A DNA stretch of 64,000 nucleotides from Algoriphagus antarcticus (GTDB lineage: Bacteria > Bacteroidota > Bacteroidia > Cytophagales > Cyclobacteriaceae), in contig NZ_MSSW01000001.1 of NCBI RefSeq assembly GCF_002150685.1, forward strand, positions 124,001-188,000, in the 5' to 3' direction. The stretch's first letter is position 1, and each line of letters begins with the position of its first letter. Of the stretch, positions 1 to 9,010 are shown one piece after another. The position numbers were made by a program, and so were the translations under genes. Under the pieces are notes generated by a model. The model was not told where the DNA came from. It saw only the letters and a program-made list of their open reading frames with translations, and made no database searches.

Positions 1-314
1 ATGATTTGCTTATCGGAGCAGTTTTGATGGGGGATAAAAATGAATTTGCTGAGTTCAAATCCCTGATCGAAAACAAAATTGAACTTTCTGAAAAGCGAAA
101 ATCCCTGCTTATGGGCTCTTCGGATACTCGCCCAGTTATTGGCAAATTAGTATGTAGCTGTAGTCGTGTGGGCGAGGGAAATATCAAAGAAGCAATAGCG
201 GATGGATGCTCAGATTTCACTGCACTCTGCCAGCAAACAGGCGCTGGACTAGGCTGCGGAAGTTGTAAAACAGAGGTTAGAGAAATACTTCACGAATCAA
301 AAGTACTGGCATGA
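1..314 (+). CDS. C-terminal part of a nitrite/nitrate reductase-type flavoprotein with BFD-like [2Fe-2S] domain (5' truncated)
   Basis: The reading frame is already open at the window start (codons begin at base 3), so only the last ~103 codons are present. The first visible residues (LLIGAVLMGD) match the end of the FAD/NAD(P)H oxidoreductase domain of NirB/NasB-type proteins. A BFD-like [2Fe-2S] domain follows, with its four Cys visible (C50 and C52 in CSC, C84 and C87 in CGSC, counted from base 6). In the family these pass electrons from NAD(P)H to nitrite or nitrate reductase in the cytoplasm. The rubredoxin fusion and porin downstream fit an assimilatory nitrogen-oxide cluster. Whether it is NirB itself or a nitrate reductase electron-transfer subunit cannot be told from this fragment. 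Confidence 0.75.
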   Translation, partial: DLLIGAVLMGDKNEFAEFKSLIENKIELSEKRKSLLMGSSDTRPVIGKLVCSCSRVGEGNIKEAIADGCSDFTALCQQTGAGLGCGSCKTEVREILHESKVLA

Positions 315-529
315 AATCGAGCATTACTCTAACGGTCCTACATAGGGATGATTGTCTATTAAGCGAGTTTCTCCCGAATCAAATTCGTGACAGGCTATCT
401 GACCATTGAAAAATCAAAAGTAAACAGATGAAATCAAGAATGACACAAATGTCAATGGCAGGGATGATTATCCTACAGGCGAGATTCTGCCGGCAGGCAG
501 GTGTGGCCAATAAAAATCAATTATAACAC

Positions 530-1969
530 ATGAAACAGACCTATTCCAGAGTAGTCGTGAAAGGCGGAGTGCTTTCGCCAGCTGAATTGAAGCAGATTTT
601 GGAACTGGCAGAAAGTGCCGGTTTGGATACTATCTCCCTGGGATCCCGCCAGGATATTCTTTTCATCAAGGACGACGGTGCTTTGGAAATCGACGCTCAG
701 GACAAGTTCCAGTTGGTATCTCCAGAAGAACTGGGAGCAGAAAATATCGTCTCCTCTTACGTTTCTTCAGATATTTTCCCGAATACACCTTGGCTCACTG
801 GGGATCGGTATTTATATATTCTGGAGCAGTTTAGAGTTTCGCCAAATCTGAAAATCAACATTACCGATCCGAAGCAACGCTTGGTTCCCCTTTTCACCGG
901 GCATCTGAATTTCATTGCCTCTCAACACGAAGATTACTGGTATCTCTACGTACGCTTGCCTCAGTGGGAAGATACTACGATGTATCCAGCTCTTATTTAT
1001 AGTTGGGACATGGCAAAAGTTGCTTCTGCCATCGAGGACATCCTTCAGGAAGAGCCTGAGACTGTGGAATTCCTTTTTGAGCTGGTGAATGACGCAGTTG
1101 ACTCTAATAACCGTACAGTGGACAATCCATTGGAAGTACCTTTTTACCCTTTCCCCTACTATGAGGGAATCAATCGCGTAGGCGATGATCGCTATTGGTT
1201 GGGACTTTATTGGAGAAATAATAAGTACTATACCGAGTTTCTGAAAGTACTTTGTGATCTCTGTGCAGATAGCAAAATCGGTAAAATCTCTATCACTCCC
1301 TGGAAATCCATCATCATCAAGGGAATCCCGGAAAACACAAAAATTGAGTGGGAAAGACTACTGGGTCGGTACGGAATCAATGTCCGTCATTCCATGCTGG
1401 AGCTGAATTGGCACCTTCCTGTCAACAACAAATCTGCGCTCAAGCTAAAGGAATATCTTGTTGACAACTTCGACAAACGAGACATCAGTACGTATGGGCT
1501 GACTTTTGGAATCACTGATTACACCAGAAAAGCATACTATTTCACCTCTATTATAGTGGAGAAAAATCAGCCTCCGGCAGGTTTGGAAGGCATCAAAATT
1601 CGGAATACGTACAATCTGCTTTACGCGAAAAACTTTGACCCGAATTCACAACAATACATCGTGTATGTGCAGGAGGTGGACAAAGCTGAATTGCCAGGAC
1701 TCTTGATAGAGTTAAGTAAGATGTACTTCGAGCAAATGGGGAAGAAACCTGAAGCATCCAAAAAACAGATGGTCCTAAAAGAAACCGTGTTGACTGAAGT
1801 ATTCCAATGCCCCGATTGCCTCACGGTGTATGATCCAACCTATGGTGATCAGGTTCAGGATATCCTGGCAAATACTCCTTTTGAAGAGTTGCCGGATGAT
1901 TATTGCTGTTCACTTTGCGAAGCTCCAAGAAGTAAATTCATCAGAAAAACACGTGCTGTAGCACTATAA
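530..1969 (+). CDS. Rubredoxin-domain protein with nitrite/sulfite-reductase-like N-terminal half-domains
   Basis: 479 aa. The C-terminus is a rubredoxin domain with paired iron ligands C427-P-D-C430 and C460-S-L-C463. The first ~400 residues are not rubredoxin. The opening (KGGVLSPAELKQILELAE, then a segment with SRQD) resembles the ferredoxin-like half-domain of nitrite/sulfite reductases, but no siroheme/[4Fe-4S] cysteine pattern is visible, so it is probably not a reductase by itself. It starts 215 bp after the flavoprotein, same strand. A role as electron carrier or partner for the assimilatory reductase is inferred from context. The rubredoxin call is firm; the N-terminal assignment is tentative. 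Confidence 0.75.
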   Translation: MKQTYSRVVVKGGVLSPAELKQILELAESAGLDTISLGSRQDILFIKDDGALEIDAQDKFQLVSPEELGAENIVSSYVSSDIFPNTPWLTGDRYLYILEQFRVSPNLKINITDPKQRLVPLFTGHLNFIASQHEDYWYLYVRLPQWEDTTMYPALIYSWDMAKVASAIEDILQEEPETVEFLFELVNDAVDSNNRTVDNPLEVPFYPFPYYEGINRVGDDRYWLGLYWRNNKYYTEFLKVLCDLCADSKIGKISITPWKSIIIKGIPENTKIEWERLLGRYGINVRHSMLELNWHLPVNNKSALKLKEYLVDNFDKRDISTYGLTFGITDYTRKAYYFTSIIVEKNQPPAGLEGIKIRNTYNLLYAKNFDPNSQQYIVYVQEVDKAELPGLLIELSKMYFEQMGKKPEASKKQMVLKETVLTEVFQCPDCLTVYDPTYGDQVQDILANTPFEELPDDYCCSLCEAPRSKFIRKTRAVAL

Positions 1970-2079
1970 TAAAGACTCAAAAATTAGCATTAAACCTGAT
2001 TTATATCATCATTAAAGTGCCTGATCCAATGTCTTTTACCTATAAATTTGGTCATTAAAACAGTTAACTTTTCTTAGCT

Positions 2080-3357
2080 ATGAAAAAGTCTCTACTATTC
2101 ATTTTTATCTCAATCGTCACAATGATAATTGCTGATGCTCAGGAATTTACGCTAGATGCAGATATCCGTCCGCGATTTGAATATAGACACGGATTTGGAG
2201 GCCTTTTTCCTGAGGATGCCAAAGCAGGCGCTTTCGTCACCCAGAGATCCAGACTTAATATGGGCTTCAAAGACGACAAACTAAGCCTATACTTCAGCAT
2301 GCAGGACGTGAGCACTTGGGGCGATGAACAAACGCTTTCCATAGCAGATAATAACAATTCATTTTCACTCTTTCAGGCTTGGGTAAGATTTGCTTTCACT
2401 GAGAACTGGGCTCTAAAACTGGGACGCCAGACCATTTCCTACGACGATCAGCGGATTTTGGGAGAAGTAGACTGGACCATGCAAGGCAGATTTCATGATG
2501 CCGCGATGATTCAATATTCCAAGGATAACTTCAAGTTGGACTTGGCTTTTGCATACAATCAGGAGAACCAAAATTTTCTGGGCACTGACAATACGATTAC
2601 GGGTGGATTTTCTTACAAAACCATGCAAATGGCACATTTGACGAAGGCTTGGGACAAAGGCTCCTTCAGCTTTTTGTTCATGAACAATGGCTTTCAGAAA
2701 TACACCAATACTCCAGTACCACAAACTGACGGCTTATATTACCGTCAAACTACCGGCGCATACTTCACCTTTCCACTTTCAGCCTTGACTATTACCGGTT
2801 CGGCCTATTTGCAATCTGGAATGGCAAATGCCTCCACAGATCTTAGTGCTTTCCAGTACATGGTGGAAGCAAAATATAAGACTGGAATAGTGACCCTGAT
2901 CGCTGGCTTTGAGTCTTTGAGCGGAACGGATCAAGTCGGAGAGGAAAAGAACAAATCTTTCTTCCCGCTTTATGGTACAAATCATAAATTCAACGGATTA
3001 ATGGATTATTTCTATGTAGGAAATTATGCTAACAATGTAGGCTTGAACGATGTCTATGGGAAGATTTCAGTAGCAACCGGAGAAAAATCCACGCTTGGAT
3101 TAAGTACACATTTTTTCTTGGCAAATGCAGAAATGTCTAATGGTCTAGGACAAAACCTGGGCACAGAACTAGATTTAGTCTATGGAAAATCACTTGGAAA
3201 ATATGTGAACCTAGCCGCTGGGTATTCTCAGATGTTTGCTACCGAAAGCATGAGTGCAGTGAAAGGCGGAACGACGGCAGAAAACACAAACAACTGGGGC
3301 TGGGTACAGCTGATTGTTAACCCGAGATTGCTGACTCATAGGTTTAAGGAGGATTGA
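2080..3357 (+). CDS. Alginate-export-type outer-membrane porin
   Basis: 425 aa with a signal peptide (MKKSLLFIFISIVTMIIADAQ). It then shows the features of the alginate_exp beta-barrel family: RPRFEYRHGF near the N-terminus, TQRSRLNMGF, repeated amphipathic strands, GRQTISYDDQRILG, and a C-terminal strand ending in RFKED. Many family members are general anion porins rather than alginate exporters. The position after the reductase and rubredoxin genes suggests nitrate or nitrite entry (inference). A strong hairpin terminator follows the stop. The last ~16 residues recur as a decayed copy at 4321-4371. Confidence 0.75.
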   Translation: MKKSLLFIFISIVTMIIADAQEFTLDADIRPRFEYRHGFGGLFPEDAKAGAFVTQRSRLNMGFKDDKLSLYFSMQDVSTWGDEQTLSIADNNNSFSLFQAWVRFAFTENWALKLGRQTISYDDQRILGEVDWTMQGRFHDAAMIQYSKDNFKLDLAFAYNQENQNFLGTDNTITGGFSYKTMQMAHLTKAWDKGSFSFLFMNNGFQKYTNTPVPQTDGLYYRQTTGAYFTFPLSALTITGSAYLQSGMANASTDLSAFQYMVEAKYKTGIVTLIAGFESLSGTDQVGEEKNKSFFPLYGTNHKFNGLMDYFYVGNYANNVGLNDVYGKISVATGEKSTLGLSTHFFLANAEMSNGLGQNLGTELDLVYGKSLGKYVNLAAGYSQMFATESMSAVKGGTTAENTNNWGWVQLIVNPRLLTHRFKED

Positions 3358-3365
3358 GATAAAGG

Positions 3366-3401
3366 ATTTAGGCTCGTGGAAATTTGAGCCTAAATTTTTT
3401 A
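3366..3401 (+). terminator. Rho-independent terminator of the porin gene
   Basis: Perfect 10-bp stem ATTTAGGCTC / GAGCCTAAAT (3366-3375 and 3386-3395) with a 10-nt loop, followed by a run of T. It begins nine bases after the porin stop codon. Confidence 0.85.
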
Positions 3402-3668
3402 TACCTAGTCTTCTATCCGCGGCGGTCAAGGACGGTTTCGCAGAGGACACATAGAAATAAAAGCCGAGTATCTCAATACTGTATTAGAAGAAGTTGAAAA
3501 TGAGGATGTATTAGCTACGATCGGACACGTACTTAAAACAATAGATGAAGGTGAGCTAGACTAGAAATAGAAAGCTTTTATGAGATGGAGTTAGACCACA
3601 ATGTGCTACTATTATGAAAGTTTTAAAACTCCTTATCTATAACCTTTCATCACAACAAAGACTAGTAT
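3402..3668. other. Gene-free stretch with a possible start-less small-gene remnant
   Basis: No intact gene is seen. On the plus strand an open frame from about 3415 ends at a TAG near 3562. Its last part reads as a short acidic peptide (AEYLNTVLEEVENEDVLA, then GHVLKTIDEGELD) without an ATG. It looks like a small antitoxin-like or regulatory protein whose start has been lost, but I cannot assign a family. It belongs to the mosaic patch between the porin and dsbD. Confidence 0.3.
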
Positions 3669-4247
3669 ATGGAAAGTCTCTTTGGCGTATTTAAATTCCT
3701 ATTTCTTCTAATTACTGCTGGAGTAGGAATTTTTACATTTTTGTATATACAGCAAATTATAGCTGAGGAAAAAAATAATTACACTGACTTTAAAGGTTTC
3801 ATTATTACAAATCTTGACTTTTTCGATTCTATCAATAAAGAGATTGATCCAAAAAGAAAGCGATTCTTTAAAAGAATTGCTTCAATTCAGATCATAGCAA
3901 TAGTGTGTTCTATTGGAATCGCATTAACTTTTTTATATGACATTCGATCAAATCCTTGCCAAACATATCAGGAGTACCTTCTCTCAGAGTTCCAAGGGGA
4001 AATAGTAGGAAAATATATGGATAAGCCTAATCATAATTTGGGAACTCTTACTATCGAATTCGAAGGAAAGACCAAAAATGATAACGTGTTGTCACTGAAT
4101 AATATAGGTTTATATGATGCTGCTCAAATTGGAGACCTCCTAATAAAATTATCGGGAGATTCAATCGTCTATTTGAATCATTCCGATAAGAGAATTGATC
4201 AGTTTAAGATCAATAAAAGTCACTACTGTCTAGATAAAGATGATTAG
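3669..4247 (+). CDS. Hypothetical membrane protein with two N-terminal transmembrane segments
   Basis: 192 aa, family not recognised. One hydrophobic helix covers about residues 8-29 (FKFLFLLITAGVGIFTFLYI) and a second about residues 72-92 (IQIIAIVCSIGIALTFLY). A basic segment (KRKRFFKR) lies between them, and a ~100-residue polar C-terminal domain follows. It sits alone in the insert between the real porin end and the decayed porin-end copy, so it was probably acquired with that patch. AT-rich and Lys/Ile-rich compared with the neighbours. The ATG start is the only reasonable one. Confidence 0.5.
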   Translation: MESLFGVFKFLFLLITAGVGIFTFLYIQQIIAEEKNNYTDFKGFIITNLDFFDSINKEIDPKRKRFFKRIASIQIIAIVCSIGIALTFLYDIRSNPCQTYQEYLLSEFQGEIVGKYMDKPNHNLGTLTIEFEGKTKNDNVLSLNNIGLYDAAQIGDLLIKLSGDSIVYLNHSDKRIDQFKINKSHYCLDKDD

Positions 4248-4320
4248 AATTACTCTTCATTTCATTTGCCATCGAATTTTACAAACGAACGCGTATTGGA
4301 GAGCAAATGAGAGTGAAGCA

Positions 4321-4371
4321 TTACTGATCGTCAATCCTAGAATGTTGACTTATATCTTTAAGAAGAATTAA
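4321..4371 (+). pseudogene. Decayed copy of the porin 3' end
   Basis: Translates as LLIVNPRMLTYIFKKN and stop, against LIVNPRLLTHRFKED at the end of the intact porin (3309-3357). No porin sequence precedes it; the match fades upstream of about 4300. Its stop codon overlaps the stop of the inverted dsbD-end copy next to it. The pair therefore preserves an ancestral porin/dsbD convergent junction. Confidence 0.65.
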
Positions 4372-4509
4372 TTTCTCGTCTAAAACTCCCGCTTCGCCCC
4401 ATCCAAGAACTAAATGAAAGCCTGAATATCGGTGTCGTAACCTTTGGGCTGAGCGAGGAGATTTCCGTTATGATCTAAGATCACATAGTATGGCTGTGCA
4501 TTATTTTCA
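4368..4509 (-). pseudogene. Decayed duplicate of the dsbD 3' end
   Basis: About 140 bp nearly identical to 5261-5402, the last ~45 codons of the intact dsbD on the same strand. Read on the minus strand it gives NNAQPYYVILDHNGNLLAQP, GYDTDIQAFI, then FLDGAKREF and TRN. In-frame TAG codons replace two GAG (Glu) codons of the intact gene. Similarity stops abruptly near 4509, where the HigBA module begins. Confidence 0.85.
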
Positions 4510-4598
4510 GATTCGAGGGATACGAATATGTATTTTATAGTAAATAAATTTTAACCTTTTGCGCTTGTAAAACGTTACCTGAATAGGTAACTTTAATA

Positions 4599-4948
4599 AT
4601 GGATGAAAAGTATCTCAGGAATATTTACGTATTCGAAAATGAATTCTGGGACTTTTATAACAAGCAATCCAAGAAAGTTCAGGCTAAAATAGATTGGGTA
4701 ATTGACCTTGTTCGGACACTCCCAATAATTCCAGAAAAGTTCTTTAAACATTTAGAAGGGACTGAAGGACTTTTCGAAATTAGAGTCAAAGTAGGAAGTG
4801 ACATTTACAGGATCTTTTGCTTTTTCGACAATGGAAAATAGTAATCCTGTTAAACGGATTTCAAAAAAAATCGCAGAAAACTTCAAAAGGTGAAATTGAA
4901 AAAGCTGAACGATTGAAATATAAATATTATGAAGAACGAAAAAACTAA
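4599..4948 (+). pseudogene. RelE/HigB-type toxin with a one-base frameshift
   Basis: The first 80 codons (to 4841) read as a HigB/RelE-superfamily phage-derived Gp49-like toxin (YVFENEFWDFY, LEGTEGLFEIRVKVGSDIYRIFCFFDNGK). The frame then stops at TAG. Adding one base after codon 80 restores the expected ending: LVILLNGFQKKSQKTSKGEI, then KAERLKYKYYEERKN, with a stop at 4946-4948. The family is normally ~110-120 aa and the lost part holds its last strand and helix, so the toxin is probably inactive. The restored end overlaps the antitoxin start by 20 bp, the normal architecture for this family. Confidence 0.8.
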
Positions 4949-5234
4949 ACTGACTTCTTGGAACGACCATATCAATGATAAGTATGGTGTAAATGGTACA
5001 GAATCCAGAGAAAAGTATGAACAGTCATTTGAGTCATTCAAAATTGGGGTATTGATACAAGAAGCTCGAAAGCGTAAAAATCTGACTCAAGAAGAACTGG
5101 CTCTTAGAGCCGGGACTACTAAAAATTATATTTCGAGAATTGAAAACGATGCAAGCGACATCAGGCTTTCTACTCTGATGAGAATAATCCGCGAAGGACT
5201 GGGAGGACATTTAACCCTTAATCTAGAAGTGTAG
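4929..5234 (+). CDS. XRE-family antitoxin (HigA-like)
   Basis: 101 aa, intact. A helix-turn-helix of the XRE/Cro type covers about residues 38-95 (IGVLIQEARKRKNLTQEELA, then TTKNYISRIENDASDIRLST). The N-terminal ~35 residues are the toxin-wrapping arm typical of HigA partners of Gp49-like toxins. It overlaps the end of the frameshifted toxin gene. In the family it binds the toxin and represses its own promoter. With the toxin broken it may persist as an orphan regulator. Confidence 0.8.
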   Translation: MKNEKTKLTSWNDHINDKYGVNGTESREKYEQSFESFKIGVLIQEARKRKNLTQEELALRAGTTKNYISRIENDASDIRLSTLMRIIREGLGGHLTLNLEV

Positions 5235-5260
5235 CCAAGCTAGCACTTAGTTTATCCCTT

Positions 5261-7399
5261 TTAATTTCTCGTCTCAAACTCCCGCTTCGCCCCATCCAAG
5301 AACTCGATAAATGCCTGAACATCGGTATCGTAACCTTTAGGCTGAGCGAGGAGATTTCCGTTATGATCTAAGATCACATAGTATGGCTGTGCATTATTTT
5401 TAAATCGAGTGATCTGTAAATCTGCATTTTGCTTTCCCAGTGTTTTTTTGACTTTCTCGTCGTATTCTGATGTGTACCATTCACTCTCTGGCAGCTCCAA
5501 TCGCTCATCGATATACAGGGCCACCATCACGAAATCTTCCTTCAGTCTTTTTAGCACTTGTGGATCCACCCACACATTCTCTTCCATCTTTCGGCAATTC
5601 ACACAGCCATGTCCAGTGAAGTCAATCAGTAAGGGTTTATTCGCTTTTTTGGCAGCTCTCATTGCTTGTTCATAGTCGAAATACCCCTGAATTCCATGAG
5701 GAATCTCTAATGGAATATCTGCGTATTTCACAGGTTCACCAAGAATATTTTCCCCAGCTTCTGTCATGCTTAGTCCACCAGTCATTTTGAATTGCTGAGT
5801 GGACATAGGAGGCAAATAGCCACTTAAGTATTTGAGTGGAGCGCCAAATAATCCTGGAATCATATAGAGCACAAACATGAATGTGAATAGCGCCAAAAGT
5901 AATCTCGGTACGCCAATGTGATCCATAGGCGAATCATGAGGAAGTCGAATTTTCCCCAAGAGATATAGTCCCAACCCACTGAAAATTACGATCCAGATGA
6001 TCAGGAAAATATCACGATCTAAGATTCCCCAATGGTAAACTAGATCGGCGATGGAAAGGAATTTGAAGGCCAAAGCAAGTTCGAGGAATCCCAAAACTAC
6101 TTTCACAGAGTTCAGCCAACCACCGGACTTTGGCAGTCGATTCATCCATTCTGGGAAAATAGCAAACAGGGTAAAGGGGATAGCGAAGGCAAGCGAAAAA
6201 GCAAACATTCCCAAGATCGGCTTGATCAATTCTCCACCAGCTGAGGATATCAAAATAGATCCTACTATAGGTCCAGTGCATGAAAAAGACACCAAAACCA
6301 AGGTAAAAGCCATAAAGAAGATTCCTGTCAAGCCACCTTTTTCAGCCTTCTCGTCCACTTTATTTACCAAGCCAGATGGCAACGTAATCTCGAACATTCC
6401 AAGAAAAGCTAATGCGAAGAAGATAAATATCCCAAAGAAAAAGAGATTTGGAAGCCAGTGCGTTGCCAGCCAATTTGCAAACTCTGGGCCTTGGATAGCT
6501 GCGACAGCCGTGCCTGCAATCGTGTAAATAGCAATGATCGAAAAGCCATAAATGATCGCATTTCTAACTCCTGTAGATTTGCTTTTAGCTCGCCCAGTGA
6601 AGAAACTCACAGTCATGGGAATCATCGGAAAAACACATGGGGTGAGTAAAGCTGCTAGTCCAGCCAGGAATGCCAAAATCATAAAACCCCAAAGGGATTC
6701 ATTCTCATGAATTGGGAGAATCTCTATAGAAGAAGTTGTTTTGGCAGATGAAACTTCATTAAACGGATTGTCATCATTCCGAGCCGAGTCACGAGGCGCG
6801 GCAATCTCTTCATCTGTAACGGATTGCGTCGTCGTCGTTCCTACTACCGATAAAGGATCTCCTTCAGTGTTTGCGCTTGCTGCGCTATTTTCAGAAACAA
6901 CAGTTGAGGTATTTTCATTCGCTGAAAAAGTTAGCTCAAAGTCCTCCTCATAATTGATGCATTGACCTGTCAAGTCAGAGCACATCTGATATTCTATGGA
7001 TCCAGTTATTTTGCCACTGGTGGCTTTTGGTATAAATGTCTGTTCAAACCTTCCCTTTTTGATAAAGTATTTAACGTCTCCTTCCCAGATATCCTCGTAC
7101 TTTTTTTTGGAATCAATAGCAGTGAAATCCCCTTTTAATTCGAAATCGGCTGGTTTATCTAGAAGTAAGGTTGCCACAATTGGCCCTAGATCCGGATCAA
7201 AATCTGTCGCATAAATATACCATCCACCAGGAATTTCGGCTTCGAAGATAAGTTTCGCTTCTTCTCCTACCGTGATGTTTTCTTTTTCTATGGAAATCTT
7301 CCATTTAGGCGGAGCTATGATCTGTGCCTGAGCATAGAAACTGAAGAAAAGCAGTGCCAGCAAGACTAGGCTTACTGATTTTCCGAGTGATATATTCAT
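5261..7399 (-). CDS. dsbD: Thiol:disulfide interchange protein DsbD
   Basis: About 712 aa from the preferred start at 7399 (signal peptide MNISLGKSVSLVLLALLF); an in-frame ATG seven codons upstream is less likely. Domain order: periplasmic DsbD-alpha domain (Cys in QMCSDLTGQC), a Ser/Thr-rich linker, an eight-helix CcdA-like membrane core with LTPCVFPMIPMTV and SFSCTGPIVGS as the redox Cys motifs, and a C-terminal thioredoxin-like domain with CVNC near residue 606 (ORF numbering). The family moves reducing power from cytoplasmic thioredoxin to periplasmic substrates. The last codons are duplicated as a decayed copy at 4368-4509. No clear terminator was seen. Confidence 0.93.
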   Translation of the reverse strand: MNISLGKSVSLVLLALLFFSFYAQAQIIAPPKWKISIEKENITVGEEAKLIFEAEIPGGWYIYATDFDPDLGPIVATLLLDKPADFELKGDFTAIDSKKKYEDIWEGDVKYFIKKGRFEQTFIPKATSGKITGSIEYQMCSDLTGQCINYEEDFELTFSANENTSTVVSENSAASANTEGDPLSVVGTTTTQSVTDEEIAAPRDSARNDDNPFNEVSSAKTTSSIEILPIHENESLWGFMILAFLAGLAALLTPCVFPMIPMTVSFFTGRAKSKSTGVRNAIIYGFSIIAIYTIAGTAVAAIQGPEFANWLATHWLPNLFFFGIFIFFALAFLGMFEITLPSGLVNKVDEKAEKGGLTGIFFMAFTLVLVSFSCTGPIVGSILISSAGGELIKPILGMFAFSLAFAIPFTLFAIFPEWMNRLPKSGGWLNSVKVVLGFLELALAFKFLSIADLVYHWGILDRDIFLIIWIVIFSGLGLYLLGKIRLPHDSPMDHIGVPRLLLALFTFMFVLYMIPGLFGAPLKYLSGYLPPMSTQQFKMTGGLSMTEAGENILGEPVKYADIPLEIPHGIQGYFDYEQAMRAAKKANKPLLIDFTGHGCVNCRKMEENVWVDPQVLKRLKEDFVMVALYIDERLELPESEWYTSEYDEKVKKTLGKQNADLQITRFKNNAQPYYVILDHNGNLLAQPKGYDTDVQAFIEFLDGAKREFETRN

Positions 7400-7591
7400 G
7401 AAGGGTTGATTGATTGGCAATTTTGGTTTACTAGCTTTTTCGCAATTTTAAAAGGCAAAAGCATCATGGGATTGTTAAACTATACACAAGTTACGTGCAA
7501 CGGTCATCCGTCTTCGGTCTTCCGTCCTGATCAGCAAGGAGAATGAGGTAAGAGAATTGTTGAGTTATTCGATATGGTTTTAAATCAAGCA

Positions 7592-8980
7592 TTATTTTTC
7601 GGTGAGCTTTCTAAACTGACGGAAGAAAGCAGCAATGGTTTCTATTCCTATGAAGTAATTCTTAACGCCGTAATGCTCATTCGGTGAATGCAACGCATCC
7701 GTATCCAATCCAAAACCGAATAAAATCGGATCTGAACCTAATTCTTTTTGGAACAACGCAACGATAGGAATAGATCCACCTTCGCGTGTTGGAATTGGTC
7801 TTTTGCCAAAAGTCTCCTCCATTGCAGCTTCTGCGGCTTTATAACCAACAGAAGAATCAGAAACTACAGCTGGTGCGCCTCCGTGATGTGAACGAACTTT
7901 CACTTTCACTGATTGTGGGGCGATAGACTTGAAGTAATTTTCAAACAATACAGAGATTTCATGCCAATCCTGATCTGGAACAAGTCTCATGGAGATTTTC
8001 GCATGTGCTTTGGAAGGCAAAACGGTTTTCGCTCCTTCGCCTATATATCCACCCCAAATGCCATTCACATCTAACGTAGGACGAATCCCTACACGTTCGA
8101 TGGTAGTATAGCCTTTTTCCCCATGAACTTCTTCGATATCCAGTTTATCCTGGTATTCATTGAGATCAAACGGAGCTTCGTTCAATCGCTCTCTTTGCGC
8201 AGCTGAAAGCTCCTGCACTTTGTCGTAAAATCCTGGAATAGTGATGTGATCATTCTCATCTTTCATGGATGCTATCATGTCACAAAGCACATTGATCGGG
8301 TTGGCAACAGCTCCACCGTAAGTACCTGAGTGAAGATCGCGATTCGACCCCGTCACTTCCACTTCCATGTAAGCCATGCCGCGAAGGCCAACCGTGATGG
8401 AAGGATCGTTCATAGAAATCATGTGCGTATCAGAAATCAGGATGACGTCTGCTTTTAGCTTCTCTTTATTTTCTATGACGAATTTTTCCAAATTGTCAGA
8501 ACCGACTTCCTCTTCTCCTTCGATCATGAACTTGACATTGCAAGGCATATCTCCTGACGCCATCATTGCTTCAAAAGCCTTCACATACATGTAAAATTGG
8601 CCTTTGTCATCAGCAGATCCACGAGCGAAAATTGCTCCCTCGGGATGAATTTTTGTCTTTTTGATCACTGGCTCAAAAGGAGGAGAATCCCAAAGCTCAT
8701 AAGGGTCGGCAGGTTGCACATCGTAATGTCCATACACCAAAACTGTTTGCAAGGCAGGATCAATTATCTTCTCTCCATAAACAATCGGATAGCCTTTAGT
8801 TTGGCAGATTTCTACCACGTCAGCTCCAGCTTTTTCCAAACTTTCTTTCACAAAATTGGCTGCCGCAAAGACATCATCTTTAAATTTCGGGTCTGCACTT
8901 ACTGAGGGAATGCGTAGCAAATCCAGCAATTCATTGAGAAAGCGATCTTTATTGTCACGGATAAAATCATTAACAGCCAT
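7592..8980 (-). CDS. M20-family metallodipeptidase
   Basis: About 462 aa. The start at 8980 (MAVNDFIRDNKDRF) matches the family better than an upstream in-frame codon at 9010. Metal-ligand and catalytic motifs of M20 di-zinc peptidases are all visible: YGHYDVQP, GSADDKGQ, EGEEEVGS, the aspartate of ILISDTHM, and the His of LHSPNEHYG. The dimerisation (lid) domain lies between EEVGS and the C-terminus (GSNRDLHSGTYGGAV). Homologues are cytosolic dipeptidases of the PepV/CNDP2 type acting on dipeptides. No signal peptide. Confidence 0.9.
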   Translation of the reverse strand: MAVNDFIRDNKDRFLNELLDLLRIPSVSADPKFKDDVFAAANFVKESLEKAGADVVEICQTKGYPIVYGEKIIDPALQTVLVYGHYDVQPADPYELWDSPPFEPVIKKTKIHPEGAIFARGSADDKGQFYMYVKAFEAMMASGDMPCNVKFMIEGEEEVGSDNLEKFVIENKEKLKADVILISDTHMISMNDPSITVGLRGMAYMEVEVTGSNRDLHSGTYGGAVANPINVLCDMIASMKDENDHITIPGFYDKVQELSAAQRERLNEAPFDLNEYQDKLDIEEVHGEKGYTTIERVGIRPTLDVNGIWGGYIGEGAKTVLPSKAHAKISMRLVPDQDWHEISVLFENYFKSIAPQSVKVKVRSHHGGAPAVVSDSSVGYKAAEAAMEETFGKRPIPTREGGSIPIVALFQKELGSDPILFGFGLDTDALHSPNEHYGVKNYFIGIETIAAFFRQFRKLTEK

Positions 8981-9010
8981 ATATCTGGGGATTATTTGGT
9001 AAGGGTTCAA

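Noticed and set aside
2080..3357. True alginate exporter
   Set aside because: No alginate biosynthesis genes nearby. The family includes general porins, and the neighbours suggest nitrogen-oxide assimilation.
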